From Colivivens sp963594655 (lineage in GTDB: Bacteria > Bacteroidota > Bacteroidia > Bacteroidales > Bacteroidaceae): DNA of 6,561 nucleotides. Position numbers and translations under genes: made by a program. Each line of letters starts with the position of its first letter. Positions within the stretch are counted from its first letter, which is position 1. Under the pieces are notes generated by a model. The model did no database searches and was not told the DNA's origin. It worked only from the letters and a program-made list of their open reading frames with translations. The stretch covers positions 1 through 6,561 of the forward strand of contig CAVBFD010000063.1 in assembly GCA_963594655.1 (NCBI GenBank), given 5' to 3'. Positions 1-6,561 of the stretch are shown piece by piece.

Positions 1-2
1 TG

Positions 3-3000
3 ACGAAACGCAGAAACAGCGACGAGGATCTGGGCAAGGATATGGAGGAAATGGCTGACAGCGCCTACCTGATGAAGTTCAGGACATCGTCCGAGTTCAT
101 CTCCCGGCTGTTGGCTCCGTCGGTGCTTGACAATCTCGACAAAGTGTCTTCTGAAGAAGCGGACAAGATTGTCCTGCACGACGGTCAGCAATACATCAGT
201 TTCGCCGACAGCCGGCAGATGGCGGCAAAGGCTACCATGAAGCAGAACCTGGAGCAGGAACGCGACTGGGTGTACAGCCGTATCTTCCATGAGTTGTGCC
301 GCAGGGCGGAAGATCAAAGGAGGGTGGATGCGGAAATCGCCAAACTGCAAGCGGAACTGCTTGGCTGTGGTGCTGACGTTACGAAGTTGATGGACATCGC
401 AGGAAAAATCCAGAAGCTGAAAGACTCCGAGAAGTCTTGGATAACATGGATGGAAGTGGCAAGCCTGTTGAAGACCGACCGACTCAGCAGAGTGTTTTGC
501 GCACAGTTCGTGAAGCGGAGCGGTGACAGTGAGGAACTCGACATGAACGGAGACATCCGCAATGACGTGATGGACAAATACATCCAGTCCATCATGGTGA
601 TGTACCTGTCCTCACGTCCTGTATCAGCAGCAGCCCCGGAAACCTTAGGACTATTCTGTACCTGCTATCCGCAAATAGAGCGCATAGAGTTGCCGGAGGC
701 TGTGGAACGGTTCAATGAGAACATATGCAACGAGGAAAACAGGATAGGTAGGGAGGACTGGCAACATCTCATACAGATATTCATGGACTATACGGTGAGG
801 TCCAACCAGTCCTTGTATCTGAAGATTGACGCTGGCACACCGATAGACATCTTTGCCTGTGAGCGTTTCGCTACGGAGAAGCCTCGCCGCCGTCCTGTGA
901 AAGAACCTGTACTTGACCCGAAGAAGATGTCGAACGCGCGTACGGTACGTTTCATCTGTGAACTGCTGAGACAAGACAGGGACGGAAACGCCCCAGAGGT
1001 GTATCGGGAGAACTTCGGTTTGATTAGCGGCCTGATCAAAGCCCTGTGGGAAGACGTTACACGTGAGGGCGGTGACCTGTTGCAGTTGTCACAGTCGTGG
1101 GATAAGGACAACAAGTGCTTCATCACAGACCGACAGAGGGACGAAAACCCTCCTTATCGTTTTAACCTGAAGAACTTGTGCTTCAAGCTCTACGAGGATG
1201 TGTACCTGTGCGACACGAATACGGACGCCAGCCGGCAGCATACGGTGTGTCTGCGTCCGATAGAGAACCACTTCAAGAACTTCGCTCCCTATCTTGGCGG
1301 CAACAAGGTGTGCCTACTCAATGAAGAATGGCATGAGAGATGGTGTGTGTTCCCGACGGCGCAAGTCATGTCGAAAGAGGAGGTGAGACTATGGGCGAAG
1401 GACAACAGACGAATTCTCTGGGACAACCGTCTATGGGGTGAGAACGGTGTGTTTGAGAACCGTCTGACCGACATCTATGCCCGGCCCAACCTCTTTATAC
1501 AGGCGGAACACACGGCCCAGGTGGACAAGGACGTGTCACGGACTTTACAGACGGATTTCAGGGAACACACCATCAATATCCTGGCTTGTTCCACCACCAT
1601 GGAGATGGGTGTGGACTTGGGTAATCTGGAGGTGGTGATGCTTTCGGGTGTGCCGCCCACACCATCCAACTACAAGCAACGTGCAGGTAGAAGTGGACGA
1701 AACAATAAGGTGAAAAGTGCCTGTATCACACTGTGCGGAAGCGATGCCATAGGGTTGAGAACCCTGTTCAGTCCGGTCGCTTCCATCATCAGTCGGCCTG
1801 TGCGTGTGCCGATGGTGGACCTGATGAGTCCACAGGTGGTGCAGCGGCACGTCAACTCTTATCTCATCCGATCGTTTGGCGTGTTCAAGGACGGCGACTG
1901 CGGCGGCAGGTTGACACAGGCGGTCTATAACTACTACTCCCCTTTCATCGGAAGAAAAGAAGGCAACCGTACGGTCGTGGTGAACTCCGATGACAATGGG
2001 GAATGTTCGCCAAACAACAAGTTGGGTGACCGGGACGGAACCATGTACGAGGTGTTCAACCAAAAGTGCATGAACGCCCTTGACGACGGCATACGCAAAG
2101 GTCTGGAACAACTGCTGCGGGGAACGGTGTATGACGGTATGGTGACGGAAGTGGTGGACAATGCGCTGAAAGACAACAAGCGTTGCTACACTGAGTTGAA
2201 CACGAAACTGGAAGACCTGAAGTTCGCCTTTAAGGACGCTACCAACGACAAGTTCCGCACGTCGTTGAAAATTCGATATTACGAGGTGCTGCTCGAACGG
2301 TTGCTCAACTTCTGGGCAACCCACCGGTTCACGCCCAATGCCAACATGCCTGTGGAGGTGCTGTCGCTCGACTTGAACAGTCTTGGGTCATTCTCGACTT
2401 ATCGTACCGCAGCTTCGTCCAACCCCTCGTACGGCTTGCGTGAGGCGATAGCCCAATACGCGCCAGGCAACAGTATCGTGGTGGACGGTGTGGTGTATGT
2501 GGTGAGGGGTGTTCAGTTTGCCAATATGTACCAGGGCGCGCGCTCGTTCAAGCAAATATACAGGAACTCGGAGAAGTGTGTCATTGACAACGCCTCCTCG
2601 CTGGACAACAGGCAGCGGTGGAGTGTCAACGGTAAGGACGGATTGGAACTGGTACAGCCTGTGGGGTTCGTGCCGGACATGAACGAGGACAAGAGCCGTG
2701 TGATGGACAACAACAGATACACGCATGTGAACGCACAACTGATAGGGACGACCGACTGGGCTGACCTCGTGACAGAGCCGCACCTGTTCTCCGTGAGGAG
2801 CAACCGCGACTCTGGCTATGCTCACATCCTCTATTACAACGAGGGTGTCGGTTATGGATATTGCATGTGCGCCAAATGTGGACGTACGGTTCTGGAAAAT
2901 GACGTGGCGGATCCAGACGACACGCTTGGCAGTTTGCCGTACGACATGAACACCCGTGTCCACAAGAAGAAAAATCCGGATGACCCGGACAAGCCTCCTT

Positions 3001-4613
3001 ATCATTTTGCCGTGGCAGGAAAGGATGCACGTAAATTTTGTGCCGGTTCGCACGACAGTACCGCCATTCGCCGCAATGTCATCATCGGCGGACTGATACA
3101 GACCGACTTCTCGGAGATAAGAATCCGCCATAAGGGACAGAAGAAATGGATGAACAGCAGGGCGGAGGACAACCTGTTGTTCACCTTGGGCATTGTACTT
3201 ACACAAGCCCTGCTCGACACGTTGGGCAAGGAACGCGGGGCGGTGGACTTTACCGTGATGCCCAACGGACACCTCTGTCTCTTCGACACCAATCCGGGTG
3301 GGGCTGGATATTCCAACCAGTTGGCAAGCATTCCGTTGATGAAGGATGTGGTCAATGCGGCAAAGACGATGCTCCTCGAAGCCAAGGGAAGAAACTCGAA
3401 GGATTTCCTGCTCAACAAGTTTACACTCCGTTATATCGACAAGGTGGACATTGATGCCGCCCTTGACTGGATAAAGGAAGAGGAGGAGGCGCGTGGAGTA
3501 TTGCCGAAGGAGGTGGCGGACGTTTCTGCGGAAGCGTCGGAAACCACCAATGTAAGTATGGCGGAGGCATACGCCGGTGAGGTGCAGGAGACTGTGTTCT
3601 TCACGCAAGACGACTTCGGGAAATGGGACTACGAAGGTGACCATGGATGGAGGACGCATTTCTTCAACAAACTGGGCATCAAGGATAAGAAGACAATACT
3701 TTGTGTGCTGCGCAACAGCGATAAGGATATGCCTGAACCTTGCATCAACACCTTGCGTTCTGTAAAGGAGGGCTGGGCAAAGGCTGTGGTGGAAATGCCA
3801 ATGAAGACATTCGGTAAGTCGGTTTACCCGATAGCATACATCGGCAAGACACTCTACTTCACCAACAATGTGGAGAACGCCAACCTGAACGACGCTTGGA
3901 GCAACCAGACGCTCTACTGTGCCAGGGTGGACAATATATGCAAGGGGACAAGGCCTGTGGACTGTTCCTTTAAGCCCGACACGAAGATTGTCATACTGGA
4001 CGGTGCTGGCACTGAACAAATCAGGACAAAAGACTTGTTCTCTGTATTGAGAGACTCATCGGGTGGCATCATCGACAAGTTTATATGCCATTGCAAACAA
4101 CATGACGCACCGTTGACTGTAAGTTATCAGGACGAGCATCTGAAGAGCGTGATGGGAATGGTGCTGACACTCCAGACCATAGGCGGTTTTGTGGAGGAAA
4201 CAGGCAAAGACTTCACATTGGAATTCCTGATGGAGGCGTATTGCGATGCGAACTACAGGGGAACCGTTACGGCAAATCTCAAGGATAATGCCCAACGTGA
4301 CGCGGTTCTGTCTGACTTGACGCAGGGGTGGTTGAACGATTTGGACAACAGCGGTCATGTGGGTGGTCAACTTGTCCCGATACAATCAAAGCCGCACAAC
4401 CAACTTCCACACTGGCGTGTACTCGTCATGGAATGTGCGGGAAAACGTCTGAGTATCTATCCTGACGGCGGTTTTGCCAACGGGTGGGACTTGCTGCGTG
4501 ACAAGACTTTGAACAGTAAGCGGTTCAGTATAGAGAATACCGACACGAGGGACGTGATGGTGCTGAAACGCCGACAAAACATCAAATTTGACATTTCGTT
4601 ACAAGACTGTTAG
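3..4613 (+). CDS. Large SF2 helicase with DUF1998/MZB-type domain (3' part, 5' end outside window)
   Basis: The reading frame is open from the left edge (first full codon at 3) to TAG at 4611-4613, so the ATG at 42 is probably internal. Residue n below is the codon starting at nt 3n. Seen: SFADSRQ (66-72), a predicted coiled coil (about 104-142), helicase motif V STTMEMGVDL (530-539), motif VI QRAGRSGR (559-566), RH (615-616), a cysteine cluster C954/C956/C959 with C1013, and DTNPGGAGY (1095-1103). Known: SDSRQ/TDNRQ, PPTPxNYxQRxGR and a late PGGAGY block typify DEAD/DEAH helicases with a DUF1998 domain, related to DISARM DrmA/DrmB and MrfA/Hrq1. The protein should be an ATP-driven nucleic-acid translocase. 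Walker A and DExH are absent because the first RecA domain lies upstream; the whole protein is probably near 2000 residues. After an acidic linker (about 1159-1190) the last 340 residues are unassigned, with SYQDEHLKS (1374-1382) and IYPDGGFANGW (1485-1495). Inferred role: anti-phage defence or DNA processing. Family call is confident, function is not. Confidence 0.9.
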   Translation, partial: TKRRNSDEDLGKDMEEMADSAYLMKFRTSSEFISRLLAPSVLDNLDKVSSEEADKIVLHDGQQYISFADSRQMAAKATMKQNLEQERDWVYSRIFHELCRRAEDQRRVDAEIAKLQAELLGCGADVTKLMDIAGKIQKLKDSEKSWITWMEVASLLKTDRLSRVFCAQFVKRSGDSEELDMNGDIRNDVMDKYIQSIMVMYLSSRPVSAAAPETLGLFCTCYPQIERIELPEAVERFNENICNEENRIGREDWQHLIQIFMDYTVRSNQSLYLKIDAGTPIDIFACERFATEKPRRRPVKEPVLDPKKMSNARTVRFICELLRQDRDGNAPEVYRENFGLISGLIKALWEDVTREGGDLLQLSQSWDKDNKCFITDRQRDENPPYRFNLKNLCFKLYEDVYLCDTNTDASRQHTVCLRPIENHFKNFAPYLGGNKVCLLNEEWHERWCVFPTAQVMSKEEVRLWAKDNRRILWDNRLWGENGVFENRLTDIYARPNLFIQAEHTAQVDKDVSRTLQTDFREHTINILACSTTMEMGVDLGNLEVVMLSGVPPTPSNYKQRAGRSGRNNKVKSACITLCGSDAIGLRTLFSPVASIISRPVRVPMVDLMSPQVVQRHVNSYLIRSFGVFKDGDCGGRLTQAVYNYYSPFIGRKEGNRTVVVNSDDNGECSPNNKLGDRDGTMYEVFNQKCMNALDDGIRKGLEQLLRGTVYDGMVTEVVDNALKDNKRCYTELNTKLEDLKFAFKDATNDKFRTSLKIRYYEVLLERLLNFWATHRFTPNANMPVEVLSLDLNSLGSFSTYRTAASSNPSYGLREAIAQYAPGNSIVVDGVVYVVRGVQFANMYQGARSFKQIYRNSEKCVIDNASSLDNRQRWSVNGKDGLELVQPVGFVPDMNEDKSRVMDNNRYTHVNAQLIGTTDWADLVTEPHLFSVRSNRDSGYAHILYYNEGVGYGYCMCAKCGRTVLENDVADPDDTLGSLPYDMNTRVHKKKNPDDPDKPPYHFAVAGKDARKFCAGSHDSTAIRRNVIIGGLIQTDFSEIRIRHKGQKKWMNSRAEDNLLFTLGIVLTQALLDTLGKERGAVDFTVMPNGHLCLFDTNPGGAGYSNQLASIPLMKDVVNAAKTMLLEAKGRNSKDFLLNKFTLRYIDKVDIDAALDWIKEEEEARGVLPKEVADVSAEASETTNVSMAEAYAGEVQETVFFTQDDFGKWDYEGDHGWRTHFFNKLGIKDKKTILCVLRNSDKDMPEPCINTLRSVKEGWAKAVVEMPMKTFGKSVYPIAYIGKTLYFTNNVENANLNDAWSNQTLYCARVDNICKGTRPVDCSFKPDTKIVILDGAGTEQIRTKDLFSVLRDSSGGIIDKFICHCKQHDAPLTVSYQDEHLKSVMGMVLTLQTIGGFVEETGKDFTLEFLMEAYCDANYRGTVTANLKDNAQRDAVLSDLTQGWLNDLDNSGHVGGQLVPIQSKPHNQLPHWRVLVMECAGKRLSIYPDGGFANGWDLLRDKTLNSKRFSIENTDTRDVMVLKRRQNIKFDISLQDC

Positions 4614-4624
4614 AAAAGAAGATT
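4614..4624 (+). promoter_or_regulatory. Short A-rich translation initiation spacer
   Basis: Eleven bases separate the helicase stop from the regulator ATG. They are purine- and A-rich (aaaagaagatt) with no GGAGG-like site. Bacteroidota genes commonly start translation with A-rich leaders instead of a Shine-Dalgarno sequence, so this is enough to support the start at 4625 and suggests close coupling of the two genes in one transcript. Confidence 0.45.
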
Positions 4625-5653
4625 ATGCCAACCAATAAGAATGCGATGATAAGATACCAGGCTCTCGACAGATGCCTGCGGAACCGGCACAGACGGTTTT
4701 ACATCAATGACTTGATTGAAGCGTGTAACCGCGCCCTTGCGGAAGTGAACGGCACCCGGGGATGCAAGGGCGCTGAGGGAGTGCAGCGTCGCCAGATATT
4801 CAATGACCTGAACTTCATGGAAGACCCACTGGGGTTCGGGGTGGAAATAGAACGGGTGAAGGACGGACGAAGTACCTACTATCGTTATGCCCCGGGGTCG
4901 AAGACACTGAAAGACCAACCCATCAAACAGGAGGAGGTGGACATGCTGCATGACGCCCTACTGTTGTTGAGGCGTTTTGAAGGTGTGCCACAGTTTGAGT
5001 GGCTGGCTGATGTGGAGTCGGGACTTTACACGACAAGTCAGTTGGGAATGGACAACGGGTCGGTGGTGTGTTTTCAGCACAACCCTTACCTCAGGGGGAT
5101 GAAATGGTATAAGGTGCTCTTTGACATGATTGTCAACAAACGTGTCGTTGACATCGACTATCATCCTTTCGGTAAGGATGTACGTACCGTCCGTGTCAGT
5201 CCCTATTATCTGAAGCAATACAACAACCGTTGGTTTCTCATCGGCAAGCATGATGACTGTCGGTTCTTCTCCAACTATGCCATCGACCGCATCGAGAATG
5301 TGGTGGAGACAACGGCGGAGTATGAGGCGTTACCCGGGAATTTCGACTTCGACGAGTATTTCGGCGATGTGGTAGGGGTTTCTGTGACGGGCGACCCAGT
5401 GGAGGATGTGGAGCTGCACGTCACGGACAAGACGTTGGATTATGTCGTGACAAAACCTTTACATGAGTCGCAATGCGCGCGCCCGGAACGACTCCCGGAT
5501 GGAAAGTGGAAGATAACTCTGAGGGTGCAACCGAACTACGAGTTCTATTCACTGATACGTTCGTTTGGCGATGGCATCGAAATTGTCAAGCCAGAATCGA
5601 TGCGGACGAAGATGAAGGAAATGGTGGGAAAAATGGCGGAAATGTATTGCTGA
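4625..5653 (+). CDS. WYL-domain transcriptional regulator with N-terminal winged helix
   Basis: A 342-residue protein, a usual length for WYL regulators. Residues 1-85 form a winged helix-turn-helix of the kind common in Bacteroidota WYL proteins, opening with IRYQALDRCLRN and carrying a recognition-helix-like QRRQIFNDLNFME near 54-66. Residues about 170-225 are the WYL domain: VDIDYHPFG (175-183), RVSPYYL, then the signature as W203-F204-L205, a common substitution of the central Tyr, and NYAIDRIENV. Residues about 255-340 fit the WCX extension, ending in the helix-rich FYSLIRSFGDGIEIVKP region. WYL domains are thought to bind a nucleotide or nucleic-acid ligand, and the protein probably acts as a homodimer on DNA. 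The gene starts 11 nt after the helicase stop with no promoter visible between them, so it is probably the last gene of that operon and its regulator, as for other WYL proteins beside defence genes (BrxR, CapW). The ATG at 4625 is chosen because it precedes the conserved helix; an ATG at 4646 is possible but would clip it. Confidence 0.92.
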   Translation: MPTNKNAMIRYQALDRCLRNRHRRFYINDLIEACNRALAEVNGTRGCKGAEGVQRRQIFNDLNFMEDPLGFGVEIERVKDGRSTYYRYAPGSKTLKDQPIKQEEVDMLHDALLLLRRFEGVPQFEWLADVESGLYTTSQLGMDNGSVVCFQHNPYLRGMKWYKVLFDMIVNKRVVDIDYHPFGKDVRTVRVSPYYLKQYNNRWFLIGKHDDCRFFSNYAIDRIENVVETTAEYEALPGNFDFDEYFGDVVGVSVTGDPVEDVELHVTDKTLDYVVTKPLHESQCARPERLPDGKWKITLRVQPNYEFYSLIRSFGDGIEIVKPESMRTKMKEMVGKMAEMYC

Positions 5654-5692
5654 AGCCATGCTTTCCGGCGTCTCTCTCCACATCCTCATTTT

Positions 5693-5728
5693 TACGTGAA
5701 ATCTGCGTGTCCCCTTTGCGCTCACGTA
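5693..5728 (+). terminator. Inverted repeat, possible operon terminator
   Basis: TACGTGA (5693-5699) is matched exactly by TCACGTA (5722-5728), and inside it GCG (5705-5707) can pair with CGC (5719-5721). An AT-rich run (tatatttatata) follows. It lies 40 bases past the regulator stop and before the rRNA promoter, where a terminator is expected. The 22-base gap between the outer arms and the lack of a clean U-run make it weak; it could equally be a protein-binding palindrome. Confidence 0.35.
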
Positions 5729-5758
5729 TATTTATATAAGGAGAGAACGGCGGTGGCG

Positions 5759-5787
5759 AAAAAAAATACCGTTTTTCCGAAAAAAAA
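5759..5787 (+). promoter_or_regulatory. Phased A/T tracts upstream of the rRNA promoter (UP-element-like)
   Basis: There is a run of eight A (5759-5766), five T (5772-5776) and eight A (5780-5787). The tract centres are about 11.5 and 9.5 bp apart, averaging one helical turn, so the DNA is probably curved. The block sits just upstream of the TTG element at 5800, where strong rRNA promoters usually carry an A/T-rich UP element bound by the RNA polymerase alpha subunit. The tracts are seen; the activating role is inferred from position. Confidence 0.55.
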
Positions 5788-5798
5788 GTGGGTGAAGT

Positions 5799-5830
5799 AT
5801 TGCGGGTTCGGAAAAAGGCAGTACCTTTGC
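5799..5830 (+). promoter_or_regulatory. rRNA operon promoter, Bacteroidota -33/-7 type
   Basis: ATTG (5799-5802) is followed by 19 bp and then TACCTTTGC (5822-5830). This matches the Bacteroidota housekeeping sigma consensus of TTG or TTTG, 19-21 bp, TAnnTTTGC, with no mismatch in the -7 element. Transcription should begin a few bases downstream, near 5835-5840, leaving a leader of about 330 nt before the 16S gene. The A-tracts upstream and the 16S gene downstream mark it as the main rrn promoter. No second promoter of this type is seen in the leader. Confidence 0.85.
5804..5814 (+). repeat. 11-bp direct repeat copy 1, in the promoter spacer
   Basis: GGGTTCGGAAA occurs here, between the -33 and -7 elements, and again at 5941-5951 in the leader, 137 bases later. 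Its 8-bp core TTCGGAAA also occurs at 5838-5845, close to the expected transcription start. Role unknown; it could be chance in this short, G/A-rich region. Confidence 0.5.
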
Positions 5831-5848
5831 ACTCGCTTTCGGAAATGA

Positions 5849-5861
5849 GGCTCACGGAGCC
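5849..5861 (+). other. Short leader hairpin
   Basis: GGCTC (5849-5853) and GAGCC (5857-5861) pair perfectly around a 3-base loop ACG. It lies between the promoter and boxA, in the place where rrn leaders often have a boxB-like stem-loop. Only the pairing is seen; the role is inferred from position. Confidence 0.45.
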
Positions 5862-5883
5862 GCTGACGGAGGCACAGAAGAAT

Positions 5884-5896
5884 GGTTCTTTGACAG
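5884..5896 (+). promoter_or_regulatory. boxA-like rRNA antitermination element
   Basis: GGTTCTTTGACAG closely resembles the boxA consensus TGCTCTTTAACA, read in RNA by NusB and NusE (S10), which assemble the complex that keeps polymerase running through untranslated rRNA genes. It lies roughly 45 nt after the expected transcript start and 270 nt before 16S, a usual place for leader boxA. Confidence 0.7.
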
Positions 5897-5940
5897 ACTG
5901 GAAGACAAGCAACAAGGCAGCGGTCAGCCGCGCTGGTTGA

Positions 5941-5951
5941 GGGTTCGGAAA
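5941..5951 (+). repeat. 11-bp direct repeat copy 2, in the rRNA leader
   Basis: GGGTTCGGAAA, identical to 5804-5814. It lies downstream of boxA in the transcribed leader. No function is known to me. Confidence 0.5.
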
Positions 5952-6098
5952 CGACACTCAGGATACAGTGCGATATGACCGGCAAGCAACATACGTCAAT
6001 CCGGCTGCGCAGGTCTTGAAAAAGTAACTTGATGCGGCCACAACAAAGGTGAGACAAAGAGAAACAAGAATGGATTCGATAAGGCGGGGCATCCCGGG

Positions 6099-6116
6099 CA
6101 ATCAGACAATCAGACA
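6099..6116 (+). repeat. Tandem 8-bp repeat (CAATCAGA x 2.25)
   Basis: CAATCAGA is repeated head to tail at 6099-6106 and 6107-6114, followed by CA. It ends where the strong pre-16S hairpin begins. It may be a slippage product or a single-stranded spacer in the leader RNA; no role is known. Confidence 0.6.
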
Positions 6117-6153
6117 GGTCACGGCGCTTCTTATTTATAGGAAGTGCTGTCCT
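6116..6153 (+). other. Strong hairpin just upstream of 16S 5' end
   Basis: Positions 6121-6133 pair with 6138-6150 over 13 consecutive base pairs, three of them G-U, closed by a 4-base loop (6134-6137). AGG at 6116-6118 pairs with CCT at 6151-6153 across a 2-base bulge. The stem ends about 13 nt before the mature 16S start. It is likely a leader processing or folding element; it is a local hairpin, so not the long stem formed between 16S flanks that RNase III cuts, whose other half would be outside the window. Confidence 0.6.
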
Positions 6154-6166
6154 AAAATACAGAAAT

Positions 6167-6561
<395 letters not shown>

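Larger units (their letters stand above)
5838..6166 (+). other. rRNA operon 5' leader (transcribed, upstream of mature 16S)
   Basis: This non-coding stretch runs from the likely transcription start to the 16S 5' end. It contains a small hairpin (5849-5861), a boxA-like element (5884-5896), a second possible stem CAGCG/CGCTG (5918-5922 with 5931-5935), an 8-bp tandem repeat (6099-6116) and a strong hairpin (6116-6153). Such leaders are removed during 16S processing and carry antitermination signals. No protein gene with plausible start and composition is present, and no tRNA is seen. The exact 5' boundary is an estimate from the promoter. Confidence 0.7.

Noticed and set aside
1545..2324. 259-codon open frame on the minus strand opposite helicase motifs V and VI
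   Set aside because: Same His- and Val-rich composition and no domain; it overlaps the most conserved part of the + strand gene.
2388..4019. 543-codon open frame on the minus strand opposite the helicase gene
   Set aside because: Its protein is very rich in His, Val and Arg with no recognisable domain, while the opposite strand encodes conserved helicase and DUF1998 motifs. It is a shadow produced by codon bias.
5711..5719. CCCCTTTGC as an extra -7 promoter element
   Set aside because: It has TTTGC but lacks the TA at the start of TAnnTTTGC, and it sits inside the inverted repeat.
5473..5739. 88-codon + strand frame overlapping the regulator's end
   Set aside because: It overlaps the conserved WCX region of the regulator in another frame and runs into non-coding DNA; no domain or plausible start context.
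5814..5828. AAAGG/CCTTT inverted repeat across the -7 element as an operator
   Set aside because: The CCTTT arm is part of the promoter consensus itself, so a 5-bp match is weak evidence for a separate site.
5586..6057. Two minus-strand open frames (123 and 111 codons) covering the rRNA promoter and leader
   Set aside because: They run antisense through the promoter, boxA and leader, and their proteins are low-complexity (poly-Phe/Ser from the A-tracts). No homology is recognisable.

Overview
The window looks like a chromosome segment from a member of the order Bacteroidales. Three things point there: the 16S rRNA 5' end has the Bacteroidales-type sequence around GATGAACGCTAGCTACAGG, the only clear promoter has the Bacteroidota form (TTG, 19 bp, TAnnTTTGC), and the genes lack strong Shine-Dalgarno sites. 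I cannot name a genus with confidence from about 395 nt of 16S.

Layout, all on the + strand. (1) Positions 3-4613 hold the 3' part (1536 codons, cut at the left edge) of a very large superfamily 2 helicase. It carries the second RecA-like domain (SFADSRQ, then motif V STTMEMGVDL and motif VI QRAGRSGR), a long insertion between these motifs, a DUF1998/MZB-type cysteine domain ending in DTNPGGAGY, and about 430 further residues I cannot assign firmly. The first RecA domain, with Walker A and DExH, must lie upstream of the window. (2) Eleven bases later comes a 342-residue WYL-domain regulator with an N-terminal winged helix (4625-5653). (3) Positions 5654-6166 have no protein gene. They hold a weak inverted repeat that may end the operon, phased A-tracts, a strong rRNA promoter, and a leader of about 330 nt with a boxA-like element and hairpins. 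(4) Positions 6167-6561 are the first quarter of a 16S rRNA gene, cut at the right edge.

The helicase and WYL genes look like one transcription unit. DUF1998 helicases occur in DISARM (DrmA helicase plus DrmB DUF1998) and in the MrfA/Hrq1 repair family, and WYL regulators often sit beside defence genes. The most likely reading is the 3' end of an anti-phage or DNA-processing module placed directly upstream of an rRNA operon. I could not match it to a named system, because the upstream genes and the motor's ATP-binding half are outside the window. Defence is therefore an inference. The rRNA operon start is ordinary housekeeping DNA, but its control region is unusually easy to read.
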